A DNA stretch of 64,000 nt, taken from Arthrobacter castelli DSM 16402 (GTDB lineage: Bacteria > Actinomycetota > Actinomycetes > Actinomycetales > Micrococcaceae). The notes under the pieces were generated by a model. The model saw only the letters and a program-made list of their open reading frames with translations. It had not been told where the DNA came from and searched no databases. The position numbers and the translations under genes are program-made. Shown here piece after piece: positions 33,958 through 43,249 of the stretch. Each line of letters starts with the position of its first letter. The first letter of the stretch is position 1. The stretch lies in the NCBI RefSeq assembly GCF_000430705.1, contig NZ_AUMN01000016.1, positions 51,087-115,086 on the forward strand, in the 5' to 3' direction.

Positions 33958-35679
33958 ATGACGGCGCAAGCAACTTCCACTGACTCTGAAGAGGAAAAAC
34001 CGAATGCGGCCCGGTCCAGCGCGATCATGGCCGCCGGCACACTGGTCTCCCGGGGACTCGGTTTCGTCAAAACGATCCTGCTGTCCATCGCTTTGGGCGC
34101 CGCCACTGGCGTAGCGGACATTTTCGACATCGCCAACCAGATACCGAACATCATCTATTTGGCCGTGGCGGGCGGGATCTTCAATGCGGTGCTGGTGCCG
34201 CAGATCATCAGGGCCAGCAAACAACACGACCGCGGAACGGACTACGTCAGCAGGCTGTTGACTCTGATGGTGCTGGTGATGGTGCTGCTGGCCCTGGTGA
34301 TCACGCTTTCCGCAGGCTGGATCATCCCGCTGCTGACTACGGACTTCAGCCAGGCGCAGCTGACTTTGGCTATTACCTTTGGCCTGTGGTGCCTGCCGCA
34401 GATCTTTTTCTACGGTTTGTATGCAGTGCTGGGCCAGATCCTGAACTCCTATGGCTCCTTTGGCCCCTACATGTGGGCGCCGGTGCTGAACAATGTGGTC
34501 GCTATCGGCGGACTGCTGCTGTTCATTGCCATGATGGGTGCCCAGCAAATGCAGGATGGACGGGCCGTCGCGCACACAGTGGAGAACTGGTCCACGACCC
34601 AAACCATCCTGGTGGCCGGTACGGCCACCCTCGGCATTGCCGTCCAGGCGCTGGTGCTTGCCTGGCCGGTGAAGCGCCTGCGGCTCGGGCTGAAGCCCCG
34701 GTTCGGCTGGCGCGGCATCGGGCTGGGCCGCGCGGCAAAGATTGCTGTCTGGACCCTTGGCACGATGATTGTCGGTAATGGCGCCTTCCTGATCTATACC
34801 AAGATCGGCACCATTGCCACCGGGGCCCGTGACAGCGTCGAGGGTGCAATCGCCGGTCCCTACTCCCTGACAGTTGCCACGCAGGTGTATCTGCTGCCCC
34901 ACTCCATCGTGGTGCTGTCAGTGGCGACAGTGCTGTTCAACCGAATGTCCCATGCGGCGAGCAGCAACGACGACGACGCCATGCGCCATATCCTCTCGCG
35001 GGGCCTGCGCACGGTCGGGGTGGCGACTGTGTTCGGTGCCGTCGCGCTGTTGGTGCTGGCCGGTCCGTTGGGCATGTTATTCAGTGGCGGCCGGGCGCCG
35101 GCCGGCGCGCTGGTCGGCATCGTGCTGTCGTTCCTGGCCCTCGGACTTCCGTTCTTCAGCGCCAATTTCATGATGAACAGGGTTTTCTATTCCTTGGAAG
35201 ATGCGCGCACGCCGTTCGTCATCCAGATGATACTGACGGCTATTGGGATTACATTGGCGGTGTGCGCGGCCTTTTTCCCGCCACAGTGGGTCATCTTCGC
35301 GCTCGCCGTCAGCTACACGCTGGGCAGCATGTCCGGGGTGATCGTTTCGCATCAGTTCCTCAAACGCCGGCTGGGCAATTACGACGGCGGCCACATCATC
35401 GATTCGCACATCCGGATGGCCTGTGCCGCATTGGTCTCCGGTGCTGCGGGGGTGCTCGTGCTGTGGGTCTGTGGCGGTTACGACCCGAATGGCTTCGCCT
35501 GGGGAGGCGGCGTTGGCCGGTACATGTCGATCCTGTCGGCCATCGCGGTGCTGGCCGTCGCCGGAACTGTCATGGCAGTGGTGTACCTACTGCTGTTGAA
35601 ACTGTTCCGGGTCCACGAGTTGAAGGAATTCCTTCAACCACTGCTCGCGCGCCTTGGCCGCGGTGGCGCATCACGCTAG
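33958..35679 (+). CDS. murJ: Lipid II flippase MurJ (MviN)
   Basis: Polytopic membrane protein of 573 aa with 13-14 helices that moves lipid II to the outer face for peptidoglycan synthesis. MOP-superfamily features include SSAIMAAGTLVSRGLGFVKT, the membrane Asp in GVADIFDIANQIPNII and LLPHSIVVLSVATVLFNRMS. In Mycobacterium the homologue carries a fused pseudokinase; here that part is a separate downstream gene. The ATG at 33958 has no clear RBS. Confidence 0.95.
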   Translation: MTAQATSTDSEEEKPNAARSSAIMAAGTLVSRGLGFVKTILLSIALGAATGVADIFDIANQIPNIIYLAVAGGIFNAVLVPQIIRASKQHDRGTDYVSRLLTLMVLVMVLLALVITLSAGWIIPLLTTDFSQAQLTLAITFGLWCLPQIFFYGLYAVLGQILNSYGSFGPYMWAPVLNNVVAIGGLLLFIAMMGAQQMQDGRAVAHTVENWSTTQTILVAGTATLGIAVQALVLAWPVKRLRLGLKPRFGWRGIGLGRAAKIAVWTLGTMIVGNGAFLIYTKIGTIATGARDSVEGAIAGPYSLTVATQVYLLPHSIVVLSVATVLFNRMSHAASSNDDDAMRHILSRGLRTVGVATVFGAVALLVLAGPLGMLFSGGRAPAGALVGIVLSFLALGLPFFSANFMMNRVFYSLEDARTPFVIQMILTAIGITLAVCAAFFPPQWVIFALAVSYTLGSMSGVIVSHQFLKRRLGNYDGGHIIDSHIRMACAALVSGAAGVLVLWVCGGYDPNGFAWGGGVGRYMSILSAIAVLAVAGTVMAVVYLLLLKLFRVHELKEFLQPLLARLGRGGASR

Positions 35680-35841
35680 CAGGCAGCGGTTCAAAACCAC
35701 CACAGCTGCCAGTGAGAAGAGGGCTCCCCGGCGACGTGCCAACACGGGTGATCGGGTCTGTGGCAGGTAAGATCTGTACAAATCTCCATTTTCAACCGTG
35801 CCCGCAGCGCACACTAACGACAGCCTAGTAGGGAGGGAACC

Positions 35842-37467
35842 GTGCCACAGCCCGTTGACGTTGGCTCCGTATTGGGCGGTCGCTACAAGGTCACGAAACA
35901 TGTGACAACCTCTGCCGACGACGATTTGGTGCTGGACGGCGTGGACCAGGTCCTCAACCGGGGCGTCAGTATTCTGGTGGCCGGCTCCGACAATGCTGAT
36001 CAGGTCGCGACCAGTGCCAGGGAGATCGCCACAGGCGAGCGTCCCGGCGACGTACAGGTGCTGGACCTGGGTGTAGCCGACAATCGCACCTATCTGATCA
36101 CCAATGAAACGTCCGCGGCGGACCTTCTCGATCTGGTGGTGGCGGCCAATCCACCGTATGTGGAGCCGTTCCAAACGGACACGCTGGGCACGGAAATCTT
36201 TGGCCGGCCGCGCTCCACGGAGCCCGAACCGTATGACGACCGATACCAGCCGGCACAGTACGACGACCTGCAACGCAGTGAACCACCGCGGCCCCGCAAT
36301 ACCCGGGCCCCCCGTGGCACCGTGGTTCCACCACCGCCCACTGTGCCACCCAAAAGCGCAGGACAGCAGGGATCCGGCCGCGACACCGCCGCATCAGGTT
36401 CCGCCGGGGCGGCCGCAGGGTCGGGGGCAGCCGGTGCCGGAGCCGCATCCGGTGCGGAAGCGCAGCAAGGCGACCACACCGGGCGCAGCGCTCAGCAACA
36501 CGAACCCAAAGTCACGCTCTGGGACAGCGAGGAGTACACACGCCAGGACGAGGAAGACGACCGGGCCGGCGCCGGTGCCGCAGGTGCGGGCGGCGCAGCC
36601 GCGGCCGGTGGGGTCGCGGCCGTCGGGGCCGGTGCAAGCGCAGCCAGTGGAGGCGGCGGAGCCAGCAACCTTGGCGCCGGCCGCCCGGCGTCGCGCTTCC
36701 CTGCAGCGGCCCGGGGTGCCGGCGTCGTCTATGCCAATGAAGAAGAGGAGAGCCGGAAGAAGCCTGCCTTCACCCGTTGGCTGGTGGGTGGTGTGTTGGC
36801 CATTCTTTTAGTTATCGCCGTGGTACTGGCGGTCGGGCAGTTGGGATCCATGTTTCAGCCGACCGCCTCGGACAATCCCGGGACAGAGCAGAACGCGCCG
36901 GTGGAGACTGGCGACCCACAAGCCGATAACGAGGCAGGTGAGTCCGGCGATGAGGCTTCCGGATCGCCCAGTCCCTCTCCCACCCCGAGCGAGGATGAGG
37001 GACCCGACCCCGTTGCGACGGATGTCACCCGACTGGTGCCGGACGCTCCGGATCTTGATGCCGGCAACGACGATTTGCTGCCGCAGACCATCGACGGCAA
37101 TCCGGCCACATCCTGGAACAGCCTGCTCTACGCCAATGACACCTTCGGAGGATTCGCCTCGAATATGGCCCTCGTCGTCGAACTCGAAGAGCCTGCCCCG
37201 GTCACCGAAGTCCAGCTGCAGCAACTCAACGGATCGGGCGGAAGCTTCCAGATACTGCTCAATGACAGTCCTTCGCTTGAAGGAGCTGACCAGGTTGCCC
37301 AGGGCAGCTTCACGGCCCCGAGCATCACGTTGCCCATTGCGGAGGAGGAGGGCGAAGCGCCCAAGACTCAATACGTCATCATCAACTTCACCGAGCTGCC
37401 GGAGCTGGCCAACAGCAGCGGCCCCTACCCTTGGGGCATCAAGCTCGCCGAAATCAATATCAGCTAG
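35842..37467 (+). CDS. Membrane pseudokinase with extracytoplasmic discoidin-like domain
   Basis: Protein of 541 aa from a GTG with AGGGAGGG upstream. Residues 1-95 resemble a Ser/Thr kinase N-lobe (VLGGRYKVTKHVTTSADDDL) but no catalytic loop or DFG follows, so it is a pseudokinase fragment. A long Ala/Gly/Pro-rich linker leads to one helix (WLVGGVLAILLVIAVVLAV, about residue 315), then an acidic linker and a C-terminal F5/8-type beta-sandwich (IDGNPATSWNS, EVQLQQLNGSGGSFQILL). The layout equals the C-terminal part of mycobacterial MviN, whose pseudokinase recruits FhaA. It probably regulates MurJ, encoded 162 bp upstream. Confidence 0.82.
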   Translation: MPQPVDVGSVLGGRYKVTKHVTTSADDDLVLDGVDQVLNRGVSILVAGSDNADQVATSAREIATGERPGDVQVLDLGVADNRTYLITNETSAADLLDLVVAANPPYVEPFQTDTLGTEIFGRPRSTEPEPYDDRYQPAQYDDLQRSEPPRPRNTRAPRGTVVPPPPTVPPKSAGQQGSGRDTAASGSAGAAAGSGAAGAGAASGAEAQQGDHTGRSAQQHEPKVTLWDSEEYTRQDEEDDRAGAGAAGAGGAAAAGGVAAVGAGASAASGGGGASNLGAGRPASRFPAAARGAGVVYANEEEESRKKPAFTRWLVGGVLAILLVIAVVLAVGQLGSMFQPTASDNPGTEQNAPVETGDPQADNEAGESGDEASGSPSPSPTPSEDEGPDPVATDVTRLVPDAPDLDAGNDDLLPQTIDGNPATSWNSLLYANDTFGGFASNMALVVELEEPAPVTEVQLQQLNGSGGSFQILLNDSPSLEGADQVAQGSFTAPSITLPIAEEEGEAPKTQYVIINFTELPELANSSGPYPWGIKLAEINIS

Positions 37468-37607
37468 GCGGACGCGTCGCAGCTGTGCCCAATGATGGAA
37501 TATTCGCCGCCTACAGGCAGTTGTGCCGGTCAGATAGATCCACGACCGTCGTAGCCCAGCACCACAACGGTTGTAGTCCACCAAACAAGGAATGAGGTTC
37601 ACTGCCA

Positions 37608-38627
37608 GTGAGCACCGAAACTGAACGTCCTGCGTCAGAGACAGGCCACGAGGACATCCACGACGTGATCATCGTCGGGTCGGGGCCTGCCGGCTACACT
37701 GCCGCTGTCTACACCTCCCGCGCTGCATTGAATCCGCTGATGTTTGCGAGCTCGGTCGAGGCAGGTGGCGAGTTGATGAACACCACGGACGTGGAGAACT
37801 ACCCGGGGTTCCCGGAGGGCGTTATGGGCCCGGACCTCATGGAACACTTCGAGAAACAAGCCTCCCGGTTCGGGACCCGTATCGAATTTGAAGACGTCGC
37901 AGCACTCGAACTCTCCGGTGACATCAAAAAGGTCACCATTGCCTCTGGCGAGACGTATCAGGCCCGGACCATTATCCTCTCCACAGGCTCTGCCTACCGC
38001 GAGCTGGGACTAAAAGATGAGAAGCGGCTTTCCGGCCATGGCGTGAGCTGGTGTGCCACCTGCGATGGCTTCTTCTTCAAGGATCAAGACATCGCCGTCA
38101 TCGGCGGGGGCGATTCGGCCATGGAAGAGGCACTCTTTCTGACCAAATTCGCCAAGTCGGTCACGATCGTTCACCGTCGCGACAGCCTGCGTGCCTCGAA
38201 GATCATGCAGGACCGGGCGTTCGGCAATCCGAAGATCAACTTCGTATGGAATTCTGAAGTGACCGGGATGTCCGGCGACGCAAAGGTCAGCGGCATAAGC
38301 CTGAAAAATAATCTCACTGGCGATGAGAGTGAACTCGCCGTCACCGGAGTGTTCGTGGCCATCGGCAACGACCCTCGGGTCGACCTGGTCAAGGGCCAGC
38401 TGGACCTCACCAGTGAAGGCACCATTGCGGTTCAGGCCCCCTCCTCCAAGACATCGCTGCCCGGTGTATTTGCCGCCGGCGATGTCGTCGACCCGACCTA
38501 TCGGCAGGCAATCACGGCTGCCGGCACAGGATGCATAGCCGCCATCGACGTCGAACACTACCTTGCCAGCCTTCCCGGCGGCGCCCCCGGACAAACTGTT
38601 CCGGTTGAAGAAGCCGCAACCGTTTAA
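37608..38627 (+). CDS. trxB: Thioredoxin reductase
   Basis: Flavoenzyme of 339 aa that reduces thioredoxin with NADPH. FAD motif VIIVGSGPAGYTAAVYTSRA; redox site WCATCDGFFF (CxxC); NADPH motif IAVIGGGDSAMEEALFL with HRRDSLRASK; C-terminal FAD site GVFAAGDVVDPTYRQAITAA. The GTG at 37608 begins a polar N-terminal tail. It forms an operon with trxA, 28 bp downstream. The trxBA pair beside parBA is standard in this group. Confidence 0.96.
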   Translation: MSTETERPASETGHEDIHDVIIVGSGPAGYTAAVYTSRAALNPLMFASSVEAGGELMNTTDVENYPGFPEGVMGPDLMEHFEKQASRFGTRIEFEDVAALELSGDIKKVTIASGETYQARTIILSTGSAYRELGLKDEKRLSGHGVSWCATCDGFFFKDQDIAVIGGGDSAMEEALFLTKFAKSVTIVHRRDSLRASKIMQDRAFGNPKINFVWNSEVTGMSGDAKVSGISLKNNLTGDESELAVTGVFVAIGNDPRVDLVKGQLDLTSEGTIAVQAPSSKTSLPGVFAAGDVVDPTYRQAITAAGTGCIAAIDVEHYLASLPGGAPGQTVPVEEAATV

Positions 38628-38655
38628 CAGCATCCACACAGAATCGAGGCCAACC

Positions 38656-38982
38656 ATGAGCAACGCAAAAGACGTGACTGAAGAGTCCTTCCAGACAGAC
38701 GTACTGGAGGCCGGCAAACCGGTGATGGTCGACTTCTGGGCAGAGTGGTGCGGCCCATGCCGCCAGCTCTCACCCATACTCGACGAAATCGCCTCCGAAC
38801 ACTCCGAGAACATCGACGTTGTGAAGCTCAACGTCGATGACAGCCCTGGAATTGCGGCCAAGTACGGTATCACTTCCATACCGGCCGTTTACGTATTCAA
38901 GGACGGCGAAGTCGCAGCAACCGCGATCGGAGCCAAGCCCAAGCAGGTCCTCGAGCAGGAATTCGCCGAGTTCCTTCAGTAG
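38656..38982 (+). CDS. trxA: Thioredoxin
   Basis: Protein of 108 aa with the canonical active site VDFWAEWCGPCRQLSPILDE and the cis-Pro loop GITSIPAVYVFKDG. It is the electron carrier reduced by the product of the upstream trxB gene. The ATG at 38656 is at the expected N-terminus; the open frame before it overlaps trxB. A GC-rich inverted repeat 50 bp downstream may end the operon. Confidence 0.96.
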   Translation: MSNAKDVTEESFQTDVLEAGKPVMVDFWAEWCGPCRQLSPILDEIASEHSENIDVVKLNVDDSPGIAAKYGITSIPAVYVFKDGEVAATAIGAKPKQVLEQEFAEFLQ

Positions 38983-39035
38983 CGGCCGACAGCCGCCACC
39001 CCTGACCCTTCTTTCCGGGCCAGGCCGATTACCAA

Positions 39036-39075
39036 CAGCGCGGAGCGACGCCTTAGCGGCCGTTGCTCCGCGCTG
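39036..39075. terminator. Inverted repeat after trxBA
   Basis: CAGCGCGGAGC (39036-39046) and GCTCCGCGCTG (39065-39075) are perfect 11-bp complements with an 18-nt loop. It lies 53 bp past the trxA stop. No T-run follows, so a terminator is plausible but not certain. Confidence 0.45.
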
Positions 39076-39326
39076 ATCTCATTCCGGCTGTACTGACGCC
39101 GACACATTTGAATCCACGGGAGCGGGCGCATGTGCACCACGGCCGACGGGGCATAGCCTCCTGCCCCGCACCAACCCTCCAGAGACACCCACATGGAAGC
39201 TTCATGCCCGAAGCACAGCGTCTCGTCAATTGTGTGGAGGAAACAAACCCTGCCGGTTGCCTCACGGTAATTGACGTACTCTGAACCGTCCGGCACAGCC
39301 GCCGACACCTACAAGCGGGACGGATG

Positions 39327-39340
39327 GTTTCACGTGGAAC
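39327..39340 (+). promoter_or_regulatory. parS: parS site 1
   Basis: GTTTCACGTGGAAC, one mismatch from the palindromic consensus GTTTCACGTGAAAC. In non-coding DNA. Confidence 0.9.
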
Positions 39341-39704
39341 CCGTGAGCCCCCAGGCTACCTCATCCCCACGGACAAACAAGGCGGACTCCCGCCGACTCC
39401 GGCCGCCAATACACACCGTTGAAGTCGGTGCGCGTCAAGCAATCCCAGGATAGGTGACCGCTCCAAGCAATAGGCCCACCACAACATTGACCCGTTGTCC
39501 CTCGAGACACCGTTGGGTCAATATGACGTCCTATGCCGGTTCGACCCCACGACCCCTGGCATCCATTGGCCGAACAACCAAAAGATTCCCATTCCTCTCT
39601 GCACCAGGCGCGGTAAGGGCCCACCAATCCCGTTCCTCGAGATCCTCGAAATCGGAGCTTCTGCCTCGAGCGCATCTTCCAGGCGGAATGCAAGGCCGGC
39701 CGCC

Positions 39705-39718
39705 GTTTCACGTGGAAC
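39705..39718 (+). promoter_or_regulatory. parS: parS site 2
   Basis: GTTTCACGTGGAAC, same variant as site 1, in non-coding DNA. Confidence 0.9.
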
Positions 39719-39945
39719 AGATTCGGGTCTCGCCAATCCACGCGCCGCCAGATGCGGGCAACATGGAGGGCCAACCCTTGGAAGGGAAGCTAAGACCCAG
39801 GGTCAGTGCGTTGCAGGACCGCAGCGTTGCCATCTGTTAGTGTCATCGGAAACCGCCAGAGAAGCTCGGGGCAGCGATAGCCCGACCAACCCACTGCCTC
39901 CCGCTGGTGGGCCAGGCGGCGTCCGCCGCTAGGGACGGGTCAAGT

Positions 39946-39959
39946 GTTCCACGTGAAAC
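39946..39959 (-). promoter_or_regulatory. parS: parS site 3, reversed
   Basis: GTTCCACGTGAAAC on the top strand, the complement of the variant at sites 1, 2, 4 and 5; the only one in this orientation. Confidence 0.9.
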
Positions 39960-40290
39960 CCGCGCGCCAGTCTCCGGTTCGGGGGCGCCCGACAAGTCCT
40001 CCACCGGGCTCAAGTCTCCCGGCGAGAACGCTTTTGTTGGTACAGGTGCTGGCGCCCGTGGGCAGAAATGCACTCCTTGGGCACGCCCGGCCCTGCTCCC
40101 TGCAACGCTCCTCATCGAGAACCCGCGGCACGCCTCTGCCTGCACGACACTGGAATTCCTGCGGCCGCCCTGCCATAAACCTCCGGATCCGGACACTCCG
40201 GCGCCGGCCCCAGGGCAACATGGCGTCGTCATCACCACAAGCAGACCGCTTCTGACCCTGGGCGGAAGACGCGCCCGCGAAAGCCCCATT

Positions 40291-40304
40291 GTTTCACGTG
40301 GAAC
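40291..40304 (+). promoter_or_regulatory. parS: parS site 4
   Basis: GTTTCACGTGGAAC in non-coding DNA. Confidence 0.9.
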
Positions 40305-40617
40305 GGTGCGATACGCCGCCGGCGGTGCCCAACGAGCCACCGTACCCCACGGAATCCGTGCCGCAGCGTCCGGCGCCACCATCCTAAAAGCACGTTCTTG
40401 TCCTGGTCCGCGCGCACAACGCAGTCCGCGGCCCGCATCCTGCCCCGCCACAGGTCTGGAAAGAAGACTTCGATCGGTCCTGGACCAAAGAGTCTCCAGG
40501 TATAACCCGTTGCCTGACCACCTGTGTCACGACCGCGCTCCGAAACGCGGGCCATGGCGCTGCGCCCCTGGCGACAGCGAAGTCCAATTATCTCCGGACC
40601 AATGCCTCCCGCCACAA

Positions 40618-40651
40618 AAATGGGCCGGTTTCACGTGGAACCGGCCCATTT
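40618..40651 (-). terminator. parB terminator hairpin with parS site 5 at its apex
   Basis: AAATGGGCCGGTT and AACCGGCCCATTT form a 13-bp stem whose loop is a parS core; GTTTCACGTGGAAC spans 40628-40641. On the reverse strand the stem ends 10 bp after the parB stop and runs into a T-run (40616-40620), the form of an intrinsic terminator. One element thus joins ParB binding and parB transcription end. Confidence 0.75.
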
Positions 40652-40661
40652 CGCGCTTTTG

Positions 40662-41852
40662 CTACTCACCATTCGGATTCAGAACGCCCATGATTCGGTT
40701 CAAGTCGTCCACACTCGCAAAGTCGATGGCCACCTTGCCTTTACGAGCACCCAAGGTGATCTTCACGCTCGTATCGAGTCGGTCCGAAAGCGCGGTGGCA
40801 AGATAGTCGAGGCGCTCATGGCGCGCACCTTGCTGCGGACGATTGCTCCGCACAGGGCGCTTCAAACCGTCAGTCATCGCCACAATTTCCTCGGTGGCGC
40901 GTACGGACAACCCTTCTGAGACGATTCGTTGTGCCAGCTTCTCCATCTCAGCCTGATCGGTGAGGCTGAGTAGGGCGCGAGCATGCCCGGCTGATAGCAC
41001 GCCAGCCGCAACACGACGCTGGACGAGGGGAGGGAGCTTCATCAGCCGAAGCATATTGGACACTTGTGGACGGGAGCGCCCGATCCGGTCGGCGAGCTCA
41101 TCATGAGTGCAACCGAAATCCTCGAGGAGCTGCTGGTAAGCAGCTGCCTCCTCCAATGGGTTCAACTCACTACGATGCAGATTCTCCAACAGCGCGTCAC
41201 GCAGCAGATCGTCATCACTGGTCTCACGGATGATCGCAGGGATCGCATCCAGCCCGGCCTCTTTGGCGGCTCGCCAGCGGCGCTCACCCATGACCAGTTC
41301 AAATTCGACGTCGCCCTCTTCGGCGGAAGGCCTGACGACGATCGGCTGGAGCATGCCGACCTCACCGATCGAGTGCACCAACTCGGCCATTTCGTCCTCG
41401 TCGAAGACGTCACGAGGCTGTTTACGATTGGGGTGGATCGACTCGACCGGCACCTCCGCGAATCGAGCGCCTGGTACCTCGACCAGCGTTTCACGTGAAA
41501 CGGCGGCATCATCCGTCCCGCCCCGGTCATCATCGCCCTCTTGGGTACTTGGTGCTTCCTCGGCCCTCCTGACGGACTCTGGAACCTCTTCGGAGCTCTC
41601 TGGCGCCTCATGCGCCTCCTCTCGTGCCGGCGGCGCGGATCCATTGGCAGAAGGCTCGGCCGTCGGCGAGGGCACTTCGTCCCGGGCCACTTGGCTAGCC
41701 TCCGGGAAGAACACGTCCACGGGACGTCCTGGCTTGGTCTTCTGGGGCTGAGAGGCTACCGGTTCACTTTCCGGCTGTGCCTCGTCCTCCTCTGGCACGC
41801 TCGGTATAAGCGCGCCTAAGCCTCGCCCAAGGCCCCTACGCTTTTCGGCCAT
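40662..41852 (-). CDS. parB: Chromosome partitioning protein ParB
   Basis: CTP-dependent DNA clamp of 396 aa that loads at parS. The ATG at 41852 follows GGGAGGAATAT. It opens with [16 protein letters not shown], then an acidic Pro/Glu-rich linker of about 120 residues; the N-terminal domain has [20 protein letters not shown], the HTH is [20 protein letters not shown], and the C-terminal dimerisation domain ends the protein. VSRETLVEV in the linker is encoded by a parS site at 41488-41501. parA lies just upstream on the same strand. Confidence 0.96.
   Translation of the reverse strand: MAEKRRGLGRGLGALIPSVPEEDEAQPESEPVASQPQKTKPGRPVDVFFPEASQVARDEVPSPTAEPSANGSAPPAREEAHEAPESSEEVPESVRRAEEAPSTQEGDDDRGGTDDAAVSRETLVEVPGARFAEVPVESIHPNRKQPRDVFDEDEMAELVHSIGEVGMLQPIVVRPSAEEGDVEFELVMGERRWRAAKEAGLDAIPAIIRETSDDDLLRDALLENLHRSELNPLEEAAAYQQLLEDFGCTHDELADRIGRSRPQVSNMLRLMKLPPLVQRRVAAGVLSAGHARALLSLTDQAEMEKLAQRIVSEGLSVRATEEIVAMTDGLKRPVRSNRPQQGARHERLDYLATALSDRLDTSVKITLGARKGKVAIDFASVDDLNRIMGVLNPNGE
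41488..41501. promoter_or_regulatory. parS: parS site within parB
   Basis: Perfect palindrome GTTTCACGTGAAAC inside the linker-coding part of parB, read as VSRET. Confidence 0.92.
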
Positions 41853-41890
41853 GGATATTCCTCCCAATGATGCGCTGGCAGAAGCCAGCA

Positions 41891-41904
41891 GTTGCACGTG
41901 AAAC
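41891..41904. promoter_or_regulatory. parS: Degenerate parS site between parA and parB
   Basis: GTTGCACGTGAAAC has one mismatch to the palindromic consensus. It lies in the 91-bp parA-parB gap and may help autoregulation. Confidence 0.65.
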
Positions 41905-41943
41905 ACTCATATCAAGTGTAAGCGCGATGCGAGACTCGTCCCA

Positions 41944-43119
41944 TCAATTGGGCGAGGGTGTCTTCTGCTCGGTAATTTCGGTCGCTGCCTCCAGATATGA
42001 CAAGGCCCCGCTCGACGATGGGTCATACGTCATCACCGTCTGCTGATAGCTTGGAGCCTCGGAGATCCGGACAGAGCGCGGTACCAGAGCCCTGAGAACC
42101 TGCTCCGGGAAGTGCTCGCGAACCTCTGATGCCACCTGGGCGGCGAGATTCGTCCGACCATCGTACATCGTCAGCAAAATGGTCGAGACCACCAGATCCG
42201 CGTTCAAATGCTTCTGAATCATTTCGATGTTCTTCAACAATTGGCTCAGGCCTTCAAGCGCGTAGTACTCACACTGAATCGGGATGAGCACTTCGCTGGC
42301 GGCTACAAACGCATTCACCGTGAGCAGCCCAAGACTCGGCGGGCAATCGATGAGCACGTAATCGAGTCGCTCCTCACCCGCCTTCTTGCGGTCCTCCGCA
42401 TAAACGTCGAGTGCCCGGCGCAACCGCTGCTCACGAGCCACCAACGAAACCAATTCAATCTCCGCCCCGGCCAGATCAATCGTTGCCGGTGCACACAGCA
42501 GCGATGGGATGTCCGCAGACGGTCTCACGACATCGGCTATGGGTGAATCGTTGATCAACACGTCATAGACGCTTTCGATCTCGGAATTGTGCTCCACACC
42601 CAGTGCAGTCGACGCGTTGCCCTGGGGATCAATATCCACCACCATGACGTTCAGTCCGGCCCCGGCCAGCGCAGCTGCGATGTTAACCGTAGTTGTAGTT
42701 TTGCCGACGCCGCCCTTCTGATTGCTGACCGTCAGTATCCTGGTGGATTCAGGCTTCGCCAGTGATTTGCCGGCAAGCTTCTCCCGGCGCCTGGTCTCAC
42801 TGGCCAGTTCTTTCGCCAGGGGGGTTGATTCGTCCACGTCGTCGATAGTATTGGACACTTTTCCTTCGCCCTCTCGATGGGAATTGGAGATCACAGTACC
42901 GGCTGAATCGCCCGCACTCTCCACAGCCGCAGCAACGGCAGACGCACCTTGCGGCTCTGCCGCCGGCTCGTTATCGGTCCGATCTGTTTCACGTGAAACT
43001 ATGCCGGTATTTGCCGGATCAACAAACGCTTCCGGTTGACTTTCGGCAGTTTGGGTTGAGAGTGAGGACCCGAGCGCATCAAGCGGAGGAATGCGCTTCA
43101 ACGAGTCTTTGAACCTCAC
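41944..43119 (-). CDS. parA: Chromosome partitioning ATPase ParA
   Basis: Deviant Walker ATPase. The frame from GTG 43119 gives 391 aa; an internal GTG at 42858 with GAAGGAAAA upstream would give 304 aa starting MSNTIDDVDESTPLAKEL. The long form contains VSRETD encoded by a parS site, as mycobacterial ParA does, so both are plausible. Core motifs: TVSNQKGGVGKTTTTVN, VVDIDPQGNAS, YVLIDCPPSLGLLT and IPIQCEYYALEGL. It moves ParB-parS complexes along the nucleoid. Confidence 0.94.
   Translation of the reverse strand: MRFKDSLKRIPPLDALGSSLSTQTAESQPEAFVDPANTGIVSRETDRTDNEPAAEPQGASAVAAAVESAGDSAGTVISNSHREGEGKVSNTIDDVDESTPLAKELASETRRREKLAGKSLAKPESTRILTVSNQKGGVGKTTTTVNIAAALAGAGLNVMVVDIDPQGNASTALGVEHNSEIESVYDVLINDSPIADVVRPSADIPSLLCAPATIDLAGAEIELVSLVAREQRLRRALDVYAEDRKKAGEERLDYVLIDCPPSLGLLTVNAFVAASEVLIPIQCEYYALEGLSQLLKNIEMIQKHLNADLVVSTILLTMYDGRTNLAAQVASEVREHFPEQVLRALVPRSVRISEAPSYQQTVMTYDPSSSGALSYLEAATEITEQKTPSPN
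42985..42998. promoter_or_regulatory. parS: parS site within the 5' part of parA
   Basis: Perfect GTTTCACGTGAAAC, read as VSRET in the long ParA form. If ParA starts at 42858 this site would be upstream of the gene. Confidence 0.92.
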
Positions 43120-43249
43120 CGGCCAACACTCACTTTCTCGGGTGGGTAATACGTCCCCTCCAGCCTAACGGGTCATTTACGGCACGCCTTGCAATGACCT
43201 GCCAAACCCTGCCGAAGTTCGGGCGCTTGTGCTGGTATTGGTGCTCCTG

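Larger units (their letters stand above)
38983..40661. other. parS: Gene-free 1.7-kb segregation region (parS array)
   Basis: No reading frame here looks coding: those present lack ribosome binding sites, overlap on several frames and have no family signature. It carries five parS sites, all the GTTTCACGTGGAAC form (four in this orientation, one reversed), at 39327, 39705, 39946, 40291 and 40628, spaced by about 240-380 bp. It lies between the convergent trxA and parB ends and should be the main ParB loading zone. Confidence 0.8.

Noticed and set aside
39843..40451. 202-codon reverse frame in the parS region
   Set aside because: Arg/Gly/Pro-rich product typical of chance frames in GC-rich DNA, without start signals.
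38983..40661. Degenerated prophage or pseudogene remnant
   Set aside because: No remnant similarity is visible; regular parS sites explain the region as segregation DNA.
39907..40806. 299-codon forward frame in the parS region
   Set aside because: No ribosome binding site, low-complexity product, overlaps the parB 3' end and passes through several parS sites and the parB terminator.
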